Positions 51,981 through 61,610 of a stretch of DNA of 64,000 nucleotides are shown in pieces (the stretch's first letter is position 1; every line of letters begins with the position of its first letter). The notes below the pieces were generated by a model. The model was not told where the DNA came from and searched no databases. It was given only the letters and a program-made list of their open reading frames with translations. The stretch covers positions 217,375 to 281,374 of the forward strand of contig JAFRER010000021.1 of the NCBI GenBank assembly GCA_017434755.1, in the 5' to 3' direction. Position numbers and translations under genes: made by a program. The stretch is from Oscillospiraceae bacterium. Its GTDB lineage: Bacteria; Bacillota; Clostridia; Oscillospirales; Oscillospiraceae.

Positions 51981-53579
51981 TCAGAAGACCCGGATCGCCC
52001 GGCCGGAAGTCTTCAGTGCCTCTTTGTCGAGACTGTCCCCGTCCAGAACAGGCTTCCCGTTGACGAACACCTTTTCGATGCCGAACGGCTTCTCCTGATC
52101 CGGTGTCCCGTTTCGAAGAGCGTCTTCATCAAAAACAGTCAGATCCGCGTAAAATCCCTCTTTCAGATAGCCGCGCTCCGGGATCATAAAGCGGTCGGCG
52201 ATCGCACCGGTCATGCGCCGGATGGTATTGGGCATGGTGTCTCCGCTGCCAAGGAGCGAATCGCGCAGGAATTTGGGATAGCAGTCATAAAGTGCGGGAT
52301 TCTGCACTCCATTGGGCTCCACCCAGGCGTCCGTCATATAGAGGCAGTGCTCGTTGTGTTCAAACTCACGGATTATTACCTGCGTGGAATAGGGTCCCAT
52401 ATTGACGCGTCCGTGGAAATTGCTTAGCTCACAGAGTTTCAGATAGGCATCCAGGTCGCTGATGCCCTCCTCGCGGGCGATCTGATGGACGCTCTTTCCC
52501 TCGTATTGCTCATATCCGGGCCCGATGAATGCGATCACGATATCCTTGAAGCCGAAGCCGAGGAGCAGGCTGCTCGCTTTCACAAGCACAGCCAGCTTGA
52601 GCCTGTTCAGCGGCTTTTTCCGCTCTTCCCGGCTCATGCCCTGATACCAGCCCGGAAGGATCACCGTGATGACCGAAACACCGAGGCACTCATTGTAGAT
52701 ATCGAACATCACATCCGTCCCCGAGGCGCGAAGCTCCTCCATAAGCCTGAGGAGCTCGTCCTTGTCTTTGAACGAGCTGCGCCCCACGAAAATGGCGTGG
52801 GAGTACTGCAGTTTCAGCGGTGTCCCTTTAGCGATCTCCACCAACTCATCAAAAGCGCGCAGCAGATGGGACCGTCCGAAGAGCTGCGGATATGCCATGG
52901 AGACCTTGGACTCGGCACGGGGATGCACGGTGAGCGGCTTGTTGTATTTCACGCACAGCGCCGCCACTTTTTTGAGCTCCTCTATGTCGGCGTACAGGCC
53001 GGGCTCGTACATCAGGCCGAGGGAAAGGCCGGCCGCTCCCTGCTGAAGGGCTTTCTCCAGAATGGCCAGCATGGTCTTCTCTTCTTCAGCCGTCAGCCTG
53101 CGGTTTTCGTTCCCGCCGGCCGCGGCTCTGGCGGAACAGTGTCCTGCCAGCTCCAGCAGGTTGCACGGCATATTCCCGTCAACAGCCGCAAAGAGTTCAT
53201 CGATCGTGCCGTACTTTCCGGTGGTGTCTGTGAAATCAAACAGCCCGCCGCCCAGCTTGTCCACATAGCGGCAGTCCTTTTCAAAACCGATGGCGGATAC
53301 GCCGCAGTTGCCTGCGACAAATGTCGTGATCCCCTGTCGGATGAAGGGCCCGAAAAAGGGAAGCGGATCGTTCTTTATGGCAAACCAGTCGTTATGGGAG
53401 TGGCCGTCGATAAAGCCGGGCGCAACGGACTTTCCCTGCAGATCGATGACGCGGTCGGCCTCAGCCTCGATACGCTCGCCGACCTCTCTGATCCTGTCGT
53501 CCGCAAGGAGGATATCACCGGTGAAGGGATCGCTTCCGCTCCCGTCATAGATCTTTGCATTTCTGATCAGTGTATTCAT
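51981..53579 (-). CDS. N-acyl-D-amino-acid deacylase-like amidohydrolase
   Basis: 532 residues from the ATG at 53579. Metal-dependent amidohydrolase of the D-aminoacylase/DAA type: NAKIYDGSGSDPFTGDILL, VAPGFIDGHSHNDW (HxH metal ligands), FVAGNCGVSAIGF, and AAGLSLGLMYEPG, with the late PEVERIYLKEGFYADL-like part reading ERGYLKEGFYADLTVFD. Such enzymes release D-amino acids or hydrolyse related amides, perhaps scavenging peptidoglycan-derived compounds. The next gene, a metallophosphoesterase, ends 42 bp upstream of this start. Confidence 0.9.
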   Translation of the reverse strand: MNTLIRNAKIYDGSGSDPFTGDILLADDRIREVGERIEAEADRVIDLQGKSVAPGFIDGHSHNDWFAIKNDPLPFFGPFIRQGITTFVAGNCGVSAIGFEKDCRYVDKLGGGLFDFTDTTGKYGTIDELFAAVDGNMPCNLLELAGHCSARAAAGGNENRRLTAEEEKTMLAILEKALQQGAAGLSLGLMYEPGLYADIEELKKVAALCVKYNKPLTVHPRAESKVSMAYPQLFGRSHLLRAFDELVEIAKGTPLKLQYSHAIFVGRSSFKDKDELLRLMEELRASGTDVMFDIYNECLGVSVITVILPGWYQGMSREERKKPLNRLKLAVLVKASSLLLGFGFKDIVIAFIGPGYEQYEGKSVHQIAREEGISDLDAYLKLCELSNFHGRVNMGPYSTQVIIREFEHNEHCLYMTDAWVEPNGVQNPALYDCYPKFLRDSLLGSGDTMPNTIRRMTGAIADRFMIPERGYLKEGFYADLTVFDEDALRNGTPDQEKPFGIEKVFVNGKPVLDGDSLDKEALKTSGRAIRVF

Positions 53580-53620
53580 GTTTCTGTTCTCCTCTTTCAC
53601 TCTCCGCAGTCATTTTTGCC

Positions 53621-54736
53621 CTACTGCATATTCTGCTCTGAAGGCAGAAGCATGATGACTTCAAAGCGGCACCCGGCATCGGTTCGGAATGGTGCCCGCC
53701 AGCCGCAGGCTCCCGCGCTCACGAGCAGCACCGCCCCGGAGTCATCGCGATACTCACCCACGACGCGCATGAACGGCGCTTCGAGCCACCGCAGCGGGAA
53801 AAGCTGCCCTGCGTGGGTATGACCGGAGATCTGAAGATCGACGCCAAGTGTCTCATTCTCCCGTATGCCGCCCGGCTGATGATCCGCTATGAGCAGATAC
53901 TTCTCCGGGGAAGGATTCGGCAGTTCGTCCGCAGCTTTCCGTGCTTCCTTCGCCGCCATATCCTCACGGCCCAGAAGGAGCAGATCCGGCGCGAGTTCCA
54001 CATAGGCGTCACGCAGAACAACAACGCCGCTGCGCCCGATCGCGTCTGTCAGTTCCTGCGGGGTATAGGGCAGCCCGCCCCGTATATATTCCGCATGCTG
54101 CACGACCTCGTGGTTGCCGTCGATATAATAGACAGGCACCCCGAGTGAGCCGAACAGGCGATAAGTCTCCTCCATCTCCGCTTTGGACGTATAGTCATCG
54201 GTGATGTCGCCTCCGAGGATAACAAAGTCCGGCTGTTCGGCGCCTATGCTTTCGATCATCCTGCGCGTGGTATCAAAGCTCTGCGCGCTGCCGACGTGCA
54301 TATCCGAGACGAAGACCAGCCTGTGCTCCTGCGTCAGTTTTTCCGAACTGAAACTGCTGCTGTTCGGCCTGACGATCTGCATATTCACTGTTCCGTATAC
54401 GAAAAAGGCGATCCCGAGCGCAAGGCTGAGCAGCTTTATTCCGATGAAAGACCTCTCCCTGCGGCGGACAGCGCACCAGAGACTGCCGATCAGATCCGCG
54501 GCTGCATCCGGAAGGAGCGCCGCATAGACGGCGACAAGCGGGATCTGTACCGGGCGAAGAAACACGGGGCCGCCCATGACGAGTCCGGCAAGGCCTATGG
54601 CAAGCAGCGCCTTGAGCACGATGACACAGATCCGACCGATCGGTTTCAGTTCCCGCTTCCGCAGAGCATACTGGATGAGTGTCAATGCCGCTTCCGCAGC
54701 AAGGAACAAAAGGATCCATGTCAGATATGGCTTCAT
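53621..54736 (-). CDS. Membrane-anchored metallophosphoesterase, YkuE-like
   Basis: 371 residues. Four N-terminal TM segments (first WILLFLAAEAALTLIQYAL) precede a calcineurin-type phosphoesterase domain: FVSDMHVGS, ILGGDITDD, YYIDGNHEVV, LLIADHQPG and ISGHTHAGQLFPL, supplying the D-x-H, GD, GNH and H-x-H metal ligands. Similar proteins face the outside and may act on UDP-sugar or phospholipid pyrophosphates. Start at the ATG at 54736, 10 bp after GGGAGG. Confidence 0.9.
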   Translation of the reverse strand: MKPYLTWILLFLAAEAALTLIQYALRKRELKPIGRICVIVLKALLAIGLAGLVMGGPVFLRPVQIPLVAVYAALLPDAAADLIGSLWCAVRRRERSFIGIKLLSLALGIAFFVYGTVNMQIVRPNSSSFSSEKLTQEHRLVFVSDMHVGSAQSFDTTRRMIESIGAEQPDFVILGGDITDDYTSKAEMEETYRLFGSLGVPVYYIDGNHEVVQHAEYIRGGLPYTPQELTDAIGRSGVVVLRDAYVELAPDLLLLGREDMAAKEARKAADELPNPSPEKYLLIADHQPGGIRENETLGVDLQISGHTHAGQLFPLRWLEAPFMRVVGEYRDDSGAVLLVSAGACGWRAPFRTDAGCRFEVIMLLPSEQNMQ

Positions 54737-54859
54737 GAGCGCTCTGCCTCCCGTTCCTTTCAAAGATGTTTCTGATCCCGATTATAGCATATCCGCTGCA
54801 AAAGATGTCCGCTTTTTTGTGCGGATAATCGGAAATGCAAATAAGCCGGTATAAAGAAT

Positions 54860-54888
54860 GCAGCCGGCATGGTCCTCATGCCGGCTGC
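54860..54888 (-). terminator. Hairpin terminator of ppk2
   Basis: A perfect 11-bp stem (54860-54870 with 54878-54888), followed on the minus strand by ATTCTTTAT. Confidence 0.7.
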
Positions 54889-54894
54889 ACTGCG

Positions 54895-55830
54895 TCAGGC
54901 TTTGTCAGCTGCTTTTTTCTTTTTCTTATCCTCTTTCTTTTTTGCCGGCTTCAGACCGCCGCCCTCCGGAAGCTCCTTCAGCAGCTCCTCCTTATACTTC
55001 GCGAATGTGGCCAGTCTGTCCGCGGTCACCTCCGGATAGCGCGGATCCATGTCCTTCAGGGTCGCAAGGATGATCTCCGAAACTACATAGCGCATATACC
55101 ACTTGTGGTCGGCCGGGACGACATACCACGGGCAGTGCTTTGTCGACGTGGCGTTGATCGCGCTTTCAAAGGCTTCCTGATAGGCATCCCAGTAGGCGCG
55201 CTCCTCATAATCGCCGCCGCTGAACTTCCAGTTCTTCTCCGGCTCTTCAATGCGGGACAGGAAGCGTCTGGCCTGTTCGTCCTTTGAGACGTTCAGAAAG
55301 ATCTTGACGGTGCGGACATTGTTCCGGTACAGATACTCTTCAAAATTCCGGATGTCCTCATAGCGGTATTCGATGACTTTATCAAGATCAATGCGGCGGG
55401 CGTTGTCCTGGGAGCGGTACAGTTCCTTGACTTTGCCGATGAGGACATCCTCATAGTGGGAACGGTTGAATATGGCGATCTCTCCCTTGGCAGGCACCTT
55501 TGAGGCAATACGCCACAGGAAGTCATGCGCCAGCTCGTCGGAACTCGGAGCCTTGAAAGCGGCCTCATGCACGCCGTGCGGGGAAAGACAGGACAGCACG
55601 GCGCGGATCGTTCCGTCTTTGCCGGCTGCGTCCATCGCCTGGAAAAGGAAGATGACGCCTTCCTTCTTTTCCGCGTACAGCTTTGCCTGCAGCTCGTCGA
55701 TCAGGGCATTGTTCTCCGCCATCTTTGATTCTGCATCTCTGCGGTCGGCGCACAGGTCCGTTTCATCCGTAGAGCTTTTGGAGATCTTAAACGGCTTTGA
55801 ACCATCATAACAGTATTTTTTGAAAGGCAT
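54895..55830 (-). CDS. Polyphosphate kinase 2 family protein
   Basis: 311 residues. Walker A AMDAAGKDGT (65-74), the lid and Walker B region FNRSHYEDVL, and YWDAYQEAFESAINATSTKHCPWYVVPADHKWYMR (given in parts: AYWDAYQEAF and CPWYVVPADHKWY) are PPK2 signatures. The protein transfers phosphate between polyphosphate and nucleotides (ADP or AMP). The C-terminal 25 residues are lysine-rich (KKKEDKKKKKA). Single-domain, usual length. Confidence 0.95.
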   Translation of the reverse strand: MPFKKYCYDGSKPFKISKSSTDETDLCADRRDAESKMAENNALIDELQAKLYAEKKEGVIFLFQAMDAAGKDGTIRAVLSCLSPHGVHEAAFKAPSSDELAHDFLWRIASKVPAKGEIAIFNRSHYEDVLIGKVKELYRSQDNARRIDLDKVIEYRYEDIRNFEEYLYRNNVRTVKIFLNVSKDEQARRFLSRIEEPEKNWKFSGGDYEERAYWDAYQEAFESAINATSTKHCPWYVVPADHKWYMRYVVSEIILATLKDMDPRYPEVTADRLATFAKYKEELLKELPEGGGLKPAKKKEDKKKKKAADKA

Positions 55831-55916
55831 GATTCTTACTTCTTTCTATTGTCTTTCCTTAAACCGTGACCGGTCGCTGAACACCACAATACGATCCTTT
55901 CTCCCGGATCCGGCCG

Positions 55917-57572
55917 TCAGGTGTTTCCAAATCCGAAACCGAAGCCGGTGCCCTCGTTTGCACCGATGACGTCCACCTTGTAGATATAGTCGGACCTCGC
56001 ATAGTTCTGGTAGTACACGGTGCAGCTGCAGCCGTCCTTCAGCACGCCGCTGAGCAGATCCATGATGTCCGTGCTTACGATGACAATGTCGCCGTTCTGA
56101 AGAGTGATGGTCAGGTTGCCGTTGGTGTGGTCGGTGATGACACCGGACATGCTTCCGTAGATCGGACCGACCTGCTGCTGGCCCTTGATATAGACATAGT
56201 AGTATACCGGGGTGCCGCTCGGGGCATTGTAATAGCAGGTACAGGGAGCGCCCATGTAGATATTGCCGTCCTCATCGCAGATGCTTCGGTTCACGGTGAT
56301 GGAGCCGCCGCTCGAGAGGTTGATGGTGACAGAGGCGTAACTGTAGCCGCTCACGGTGCCGCTCACCTGCCCCGTCGGGACGGGAGTGGGCTGCGGCGCA
56401 GCCTGGACGCTGAGGTAAGCGGTGCTGGTGCGCGCGGTCTGATCGTTGAGGTAGAAGGTGCAGAAAGCTCCCCAGCCGCTCATGCCGGTTGTCAGATTGC
56501 CAATGGAGAGCGTGGTGCTGTAGTCACCGTAGATGGAGGCATTTGGGAACATCCAGGCGAAAGACTGGAGGTTGTATTCACCGCCGTCGGGTGAAACCAT
56601 AGTCCAGCGCAGGGACGTGTAGGTGTTGGCGCCTGCTACGAAATAGGCCGTCTCCCCCTCTTTCCGGTACTCGTTCGTGGGGTTTTTGGTGATGGTCAGA
56701 TAGACGGGCAACGGAGTCGGGACCGGTGAGGGTGCCGGAGACGGAGCGGGTGTCGGTGTGGGCACGGGAGTATCGTGGGGATCCGAGGGTTTGTCCTCTC
56801 CCGTAAACACACGGTAGCTCCCCGTGAGTCGGGTGACGTCGGAAACCTCCGCTCTGCCGAACCAGTCCAGATTCGTGCTGCCGCGCATGCTTCCGGCAAA
56901 ACTGTCTATGCCGGCGTCGTTATATGCCTCTGCAGAGATCTCGATGCCGTTAAGATCCGTATGGGCGACCAGCGTCTGTCCGTTCAGATCTGACAGGGTA
57001 ATCTCATAAGCATATTCGGTGTCGCTCAGTTTCCCGTCTTTCAGCTGAATGGAGCATTTCACCGTTTTCGCACCGCCGCCGAACAGAGTGTTGTCATAGA
57101 AGAAATACACCCATTCGTCCGTCTGGGAGTTATAGAAAGTGTCGGTGTTTCCGGTGATGATATCTGGGAAGCTTCCGTCCGCATCCTCTACGGCGCATTC
57201 TGCAAGACTTTTCCCGTCTGTTCCGACCTCCCAGGCCCGGATGGCCGTGCTGCGGTCATTCGGTTCATGCTTCGCGGCAATCAGTTCGAGCCGTCCGTTA
57301 TGGTCAAGATCGGTGACGGTGTACTGCCAGGCCTGACCGGAGCCATCCTGATTCCACTGCCCCATGTTCGTAAACAGCAGGATGAGCTGGGCATCCACCG
57401 CCTCCGCGGCGGGATCGGGTGTGACTTCCGCGGGAACAGGGGTGTCCGGCTGAGCTGTAGGGGTCGGCGTCGCATCCGGGGCCGCCGGTGTGCCCGACGC
57501 ACCGCAGGCCGCCAGTGACAGCAACAAAAATGCCGCCAGGAGCAGGACCAGGACTTTTCTTATCTTTTTCAT
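55917..57572 (-). CDS. Surface lipoprotein with Pro/Thr-rich linker
   Basis: 551 residues. Signal peptide and lipobox LSLAACG (Cys at about 23). A short Thr/Pro stretch follows, then residues about 50-250 resemble VCBS/FG-GAP-like sequence (DLDHNGRLELIAAKHE). A linker of repeated TP/AP/SP pairs lies at about 270-290, then two beta-rich parts: an Ig-like region (VYLTITKNPTNEYRKEGETAYFVAGANTYTSLRW, cited in part) and a C-terminal segment with GSGTVSGYSYASVTI-type strands. Probably surface-exposed; I do not recognise a specific function. Confidence 0.85.
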   Translation of the reverse strand: MKKIRKVLVLLLAAFLLLSLAACGASGTPAAPDATPTPTAQPDTPVPAEVTPDPAAEAVDAQLILLFTNMGQWNQDGSGQAWQYTVTDLDHNGRLELIAAKHEPNDRSTAIRAWEVGTDGKSLAECAVEDADGSFPDIITGNTDTFYNSQTDEWVYFFYDNTLFGGGAKTVKCSIQLKDGKLSDTEYAYEITLSDLNGQTLVAHTDLNGIEISAEAYNDAGIDSFAGSMRGSTNLDWFGRAEVSDVTRLTGSYRVFTGEDKPSDPHDTPVPTPTPAPSPAPSPVPTPLPVYLTITKNPTNEYRKEGETAYFVAGANTYTSLRWTMVSPDGGEYNLQSFAWMFPNASIYGDYSTTLSIGNLTTGMSGWGAFCTFYLNDQTARTSTAYLSVQAAPQPTPVPTGQVSGTVSGYSYASVTINLSSGGSITVNRSICDEDGNIYMGAPCTCYYNAPSGTPVYYYVYIKGQQQVGPIYGSMSGVITDHTNGNLTITLQNGDIVIVSTDIMDLLSGVLKDGCSCTVYYQNYARSDYIYKVDVIGANEGTGFGFGFGNT

Positions 57573-57661
57573 CTTTTTTTACCGCCTGTTCAATAGAATG
57601 GAATGATTATATCATTTGCTCTGCAGGTGAGCAATACCTTGTACAATTCAGCGCCGCCCGC

Positions 57662-58312
57662 TCAATAGCTCCACGGGCCCTCGTATCCGTAGCTTCCGTC
57701 TGCTTCCCTGCGGGCTTCTTCCCACTTGTCTTTCTCGATCACGCGCTGTTTTTTCCAATAGGAGGAATAAAAGTCCTCGAAACCCTTGAAGAACGGCCTG
57801 CCCTGCTCATAGCTTGCCCAGGAGGCCCGGAACTCGTCGAAGTCTTCCGCAATCCCGTCTTTCCCACTGCTTTCCGGCCTCGTGCGCAGGCATGCTATGG
57901 TCACATGTTCCCTGTTCGGGTCGATCTGCCGGCTGGTCAGAACACCCAGCTCGCCGCTGGCGCGGTAATTCTTCTCAAAGAGGATGTCCGGCAGCTTCCT
58001 CGGCAGCGCATGGTTATAGATCAGCGCATTCCGGTATACCAGCAGCAGCCTTTTGTACAGCTCGATGTTTGAGCCGACCAGCAGAGCGTCCTCGTCCGGA
58101 TCCGTCGGAAGCACGGCGGACAGCGAAAGATTGTTCCGGATGATGCCGTAGCAGTAATTCAGGACAGCCAGCAGGTAATGCTCGGAATTGATGTACATGG
58201 CGCCCTTGCCCTCTTTCTCATCCTCCGGCAGCGGGTAGACCGGTATCAGGATCCGCAGGCTCTCATACTCTTTGAATACTTCCGGTTTTTCATAGAAGCC
58301 AATTTCGCTCAT
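57662..58312 (-). CDS. Hypothetical protein
   Basis: 216-residue soluble protein with a good GGAGGATG ribosome context. The sequence is rich in Tyr and charged residues (FKEYESLRILIPVYPLPED, HYLLAVLNYCYGIIRNN, YKRLLLVYRNALIYNHALP), suggesting a helical fold. The C-terminus ends SYGYEGPWSY. No family recognised and no clear operon partner. Confidence 0.7.
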   Translation of the reverse strand: MSEIGFYEKPEVFKEYESLRILIPVYPLPEDEKEGKGAMYINSEHYLLAVLNYCYGIIRNNLSLSAVLPTDPDEDALLVGSNIELYKRLLLVYRNALIYNHALPRKLPDILFEKNYRASGELGVLTSRQIDPNREHVTIACLRTRPESSGKDGIAEDFDEFRASWASYEQGRPFFKGFEDFYSSYWKKQRVIEKDKWEEARREADGSYGYEGPWSY

Positions 58313-58377
58313 ATTCCATCCTCCCGCTCAAGTTCTTGTTATCGTTCCTGATCCATTATACCATATCTTGTCTGCAA

Positions 58378-58409
58378 AACAAGCACCACCCGATCGGGTG
58401 GCGCTTGTT
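58378..58409. terminator. Bidirectional terminator after the GPH transporter gene
   Basis: A 14-bp stem (58378-58391 with 58396-58409, one mismatch) between the unknown gene's promoter side and the transporter gene's 3' end. Confidence 0.8.
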
Positions 58410-58412
58410 AAC

Positions 58413-58438
58413 GTCTGTGTTGCACCAGGCGGTGCCTG
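58413..58438. repeat. 26-bp dispersed repeat, copy 1
   Basis: GTCTGTGTTGCACCA, three variable bases, then GGTGCCTG. It matches 22 of 26 positions of the copy at 62500-62525. Each copy directly follows a hairpin and contains a CACC/GGTG mini-stem. Confidence 0.75.
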
Positions 58439-58498
58439 GAAAAGTCGGACAAGTTTGTGCCAAAACGGTTTGCAGGATTTCTGGAGACCCTGCCGCGC

Positions 58499-59911
58499 TT
58501 ATTTCGTCGTCCGCGGATAGGGATGGGAGAGCGCGGCTTCACAGTTTTCAAGGTCGATCTCGCCGTTGTTGTACTTCGCCATCAGCTCAACGTCGCTCGT
58601 CCGAAGGTCATACTTGCGCCAGGTAAGGACTGCAAGCACAGAACCGAGCGCGGGGAGCAGAGTAAAGACTGCCCAGAGCGCCTTGAGCGCCGTGTCGCTC
58701 TGCGCAACGTTGAGCGCGGCAAGCTCCGCAAAGCTCTCGGCCGCCACGCTCTGCCAGCCGAACAGGCCGAGCACCCCGATCGCGATGACGGAGGCAAGTG
58801 CGCTCACCAGCTTCATCGTAAAGGTCTGGATGGCAAAGGTGATGCCTCTGGCCTCGATCCCGGTGGTGTACTGGCCGTACTCGGCACAGTCAGGCGTGAA
58901 CATGAACTCCAGAACCGTGATCGCGCCGAATACGAAGCCGCGCAGCGTCAGCAGAATGAGCTGCGGGACCAGCCGCGGCCCGACAAGCCAGATCACGACG
59001 GAAAGGACGGCATAAACAACGGCGCTGAGATAAAAGACGCGGAACTTGTCCCATTTCCTCAGGACCTTCGGCATGAAGAAGGCAACGATGACCGAGGGCA
59101 CGAAGGCCAGGGCCGCGATCACCGTGGAGATCATCGAGTTCTTGAATAAGTAGAAACAGGCAAACTGCAGCACGGTGGTCGCCGTGTTGAGTCCCTGGAA
59201 AAGCAGCTGTCCGCCGTAATAGATGAACAGATACCTGTTGTGGAGCAGATACGTGAACATGCTCTTCAGCGTGTATTCCTCCGTGCGTTCCTCGCCCTGT
59301 ACATGCTCCTGTGCACGGAAGCAGAGCCAGAACATGCTCGCAAGCGCAACGACACAGATGATCAGAGCGCAGTTGGAGAAGGAGACGCCGACGGCCTCGC
59401 TGGGCAGGACATAACCGACCATCAGGGCGATCAGAACGCCGATATTGGCCCAGATGCGCCCCGTCGTCATCAGCGAAGTGCGTTCGGCCTGGATGTCCGT
59501 CATCGTTGTGACCAGACCGAAGACCGGCACGTCGCAGATGGTGTAAGCCGTATCCCACAGGATATACGCGACGGCAAAGAAGACGAGCTTCTGGTTCAGT
59601 CCCAGTCTCTCCGGGATGCGGAACAGCAGGATCGTCGTCAGGATGATCAGCGGAAGTGATATCTTCAGCCAGGGCATGAAACGCCCTTTCTTAAAATGGA
59701 ACTTGTCGATCAGGCCGCCGAAGAGGCAGTCGTTGACGGCGTCCCAGATCTTGACCAGCAGCAGGACGCCCGCCGTGGCGACCGCGTCCAGGCCGCAGAG
59801 CAGAAGATAGGTCGCGAGAAACATGTACGTGAACGTGTAGACCGCGTTCTGGCCCATGAAATAGAGACCGTAGAAGGTTCGCTCTTTTTTGGAAGTGTAC
59901 CAGGTATCCAT
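58499..59911 (-). CDS. GPH family sugar:cation symporter (MelB-like)
   Basis: 470 residues from the ATG at 59911. Twelve TM segments; the family features are near the N-terminus GQNAVYTFTYMFLATYLLL and KIWDAVNDCLFGGLIDKFHFKKGRFMPWL (the D..ND..G..D motif and GRF/RPW loop of MelB-type carriers). It follows the alpha-glucosidase gene by 46 bp, so it probably imports the oligosaccharide or glycoside that the enzyme splits. Confidence 0.93.
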   Translation of the reverse strand: MDTWYTSKKERTFYGLYFMGQNAVYTFTYMFLATYLLLCGLDAVATAGVLLLVKIWDAVNDCLFGGLIDKFHFKKGRFMPWLKISLPLIILTTILLFRIPERLGLNQKLVFFAVAYILWDTAYTICDVPVFGLVTTMTDIQAERTSLMTTGRIWANIGVLIALMVGYVLPSEAVGVSFSNCALIICVVALASMFWLCFRAQEHVQGEERTEEYTLKSMFTYLLHNRYLFIYYGGQLLFQGLNTATTVLQFACFYLFKNSMISTVIAALAFVPSVIVAFFMPKVLRKWDKFRVFYLSAVVYAVLSVVIWLVGPRLVPQLILLTLRGFVFGAITVLEFMFTPDCAEYGQYTTGIEARGITFAIQTFTMKLVSALASVIAIGVLGLFGWQSVAAESFAELAALNVAQSDTALKALWAVFTLLPALGSVLAVLTWRKYDLRTSDVELMAKYNNGEIDLENCEAALSHPYPRTTK

Positions 59912-59957
59912 CGTAACACCCTTCCTTTTCTGTGTTGTTGATTGGATAGCTCTTTGC

Positions 59958-61610
59958 TTATTCCCAAAGATACACTCGGCACTCATATGGCCGCAGCATG
60001 TCTTCGGGAGTGTCGGGATAGTTCTGCAGCACGAGTTTTGCCTTGTTCAGATCAAAGCCCGCCGGGACGCGGAACCGCTGCTGCGCTTCGCTGAACGCGC
60101 AGACCACCAGCAGCCGCTGGCCAACGCCTTCGCGGGCGTAGACATAGCGTTTGTTTGAAGCCGCGTCATATTCTCTGTAAGAGCCGTACCGTACGGCCGG
60201 CAGCGACCGGCGCAGAGCGATAGCCCGGCGGTAGAAGTTGAGCAGTGAGTCGGGATCGTCCTCCGCAGCGGCAACGTTGATCTCTTTGTAGTTGTCGTTC
60301 ACGTAGAACCAGGGCTCACCTGTGGAGAATCCGGCATTGGGCTCGTCAGTCCACTGCACGGGGGTGCGGGCAGAGTCGCGGGAGGCCGCCCACAGGCGCT
60401 TCAGCCGCTTCTCCCGGGACTTCTTTGTCGCCTTGTTGAAGTACTGCCAGCGGGTCTGCACATCCTCGTACATTTCCGGATCAGTGGGATACCAGTTGGT
60501 CATGCCGATCTCCTGCCCCTGATACACAAAAGGCGTTCCCTTCTGGAACAGATACGCCGCGGCCAGCATCTTGCCGCTCAGCACGCGGTACTTTTCGCTG
60601 CCGTAGCGGGAGATGACACGGGGATGGTCGTGGTTCTCCAGATAGAGCATATTCCAGGCTTTGCCGTCCAGGCCGTTCTGCCACTTTGTCCAGGCCCGCT
60701 TGAGCCGTAGCAGGGAGAAAGGGGTATGGATATAATCGCTGGCAATGCAGTCGGCACTCATGCACTCGAACTGGATGATCATGTCGATGACCTTGCCCGG
60801 CTTCTCCTCAATGTAGGAGAGCGCTTTTTTTACGCTCACCAGAGGCCCCTCAGCCAGGGTCATACAGTCGTAATCCGCGAGCGCTCCGTCGTAGAACTCT
60901 GTGAGATACTCATGAAGGTGCGGACCGTTGTTGTATAAGCGAAGGCCGCGGGACGCGGGCATCAGCCTGTCGTCGGGAAGCCCTTCCGTCTTGGAGATGA
61001 AGGTGATCACATCCTCGCGGAAGCCGTCCACGCCTTTGTCCAGCCAGAAGCGGAGGATCTTCTTCACTTCCTCCCGCACAAGAGGATTGTCCATGTTCAG
61101 ATCCGGCTGCTCGACGGCGAAGAGGTGCAGGTAGTATTCGCCGCGCAGTTCGTCGTACTGCCAGGCCTTGCCCTCGAAAAGGCTGTCCCAGTTGTTGGGC
61201 AGACTGCCGTCCGGGCGTGCAGGCCGCCAGATGTAATAGTCCGTATAGGGTTCCATGCGCCGGCGGCTCTTCTGGAACCATTCGTGCTGGCTGCTGGTGT
61301 GGTTCACCACCAGGTCCATGATCACTTTGATATCCCGGGCGTGCGCACCTTCCAGCACCTTTTCAAAGGCTTCCATGCCGCCGTATTCCGGGGCGATGTC
61401 CATATAATCCGAAATATCGTAGCCGCAGTCCACTCCCGGCGAGGGATACAACGGTGAAAACCAGATGCCGCCGATGCCGAGGGACTTGATGTAATCCAGC
61501 TTTTCATAAACGCCCCAGAGGTCGCCCATGCCGTCGCCGTTGCCGTCCTTGAAGCTGCGCGGCCAGATCTGATAAAAGACCCGGTCTTTGTACCATTGCG
61601 TATGTTCCAC
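59958..61610 (-). CDS. GH13 alpha-glucosidase (oligo-1,6-glucosidase-like)
   Basis: 550 residues. N-terminal VFYQIWPRSFKDGNGDGMGDL, region I DLVVNHTS, the QPDLN motif (168-172) that marks the oligo-1,6-glucosidase subfamily, nucleophile Asp200 in GFREDV, acid/base Glu254 in LAEGP, and Asp328 in ENHDHPR. Cleaves alpha-1,6- or alpha-1,4-linked glucose from short oligosaccharides in the cytoplasm. First gene of the operon with the GPH symporter. Confidence 0.95.
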   Translation of the reverse strand: MEHTQWYKDRVFYQIWPRSFKDGNGDGMGDLWGVYEKLDYIKSLGIGGIWFSPLYPSPGVDCGYDISDYMDIAPEYGGMEAFEKVLEGAHARDIKVIMDLVVNHTSSQHEWFQKSRRRMEPYTDYYIWRPARPDGSLPNNWDSLFEGKAWQYDELRGEYYLHLFAVEQPDLNMDNPLVREEVKKILRFWLDKGVDGFREDVITFISKTEGLPDDRLMPASRGLRLYNNGPHLHEYLTEFYDGALADYDCMTLAEGPLVSVKKALSYIEEKPGKVIDMIIQFECMSADCIASDYIHTPFSLLRLKRAWTKWQNGLDGKAWNMLYLENHDHPRVISRYGSEKYRVLSGKMLAAAYLFQKGTPFVYQGQEIGMTNWYPTDPEMYEDVQTRWQYFNKATKKSREKRLKRLWAASRDSARTPVQWTDEPNAGFSTGEPWFYVNDNYKEINVAAAEDDPDSLLNFYRRAIALRRSLPAVRYGSYREYDAASNKRYVYAREGVGQRLLVVCAFSEAQQRFRVPAGFDLNKAKLVLQNYPDTPEDMLRPYECRVYLWE

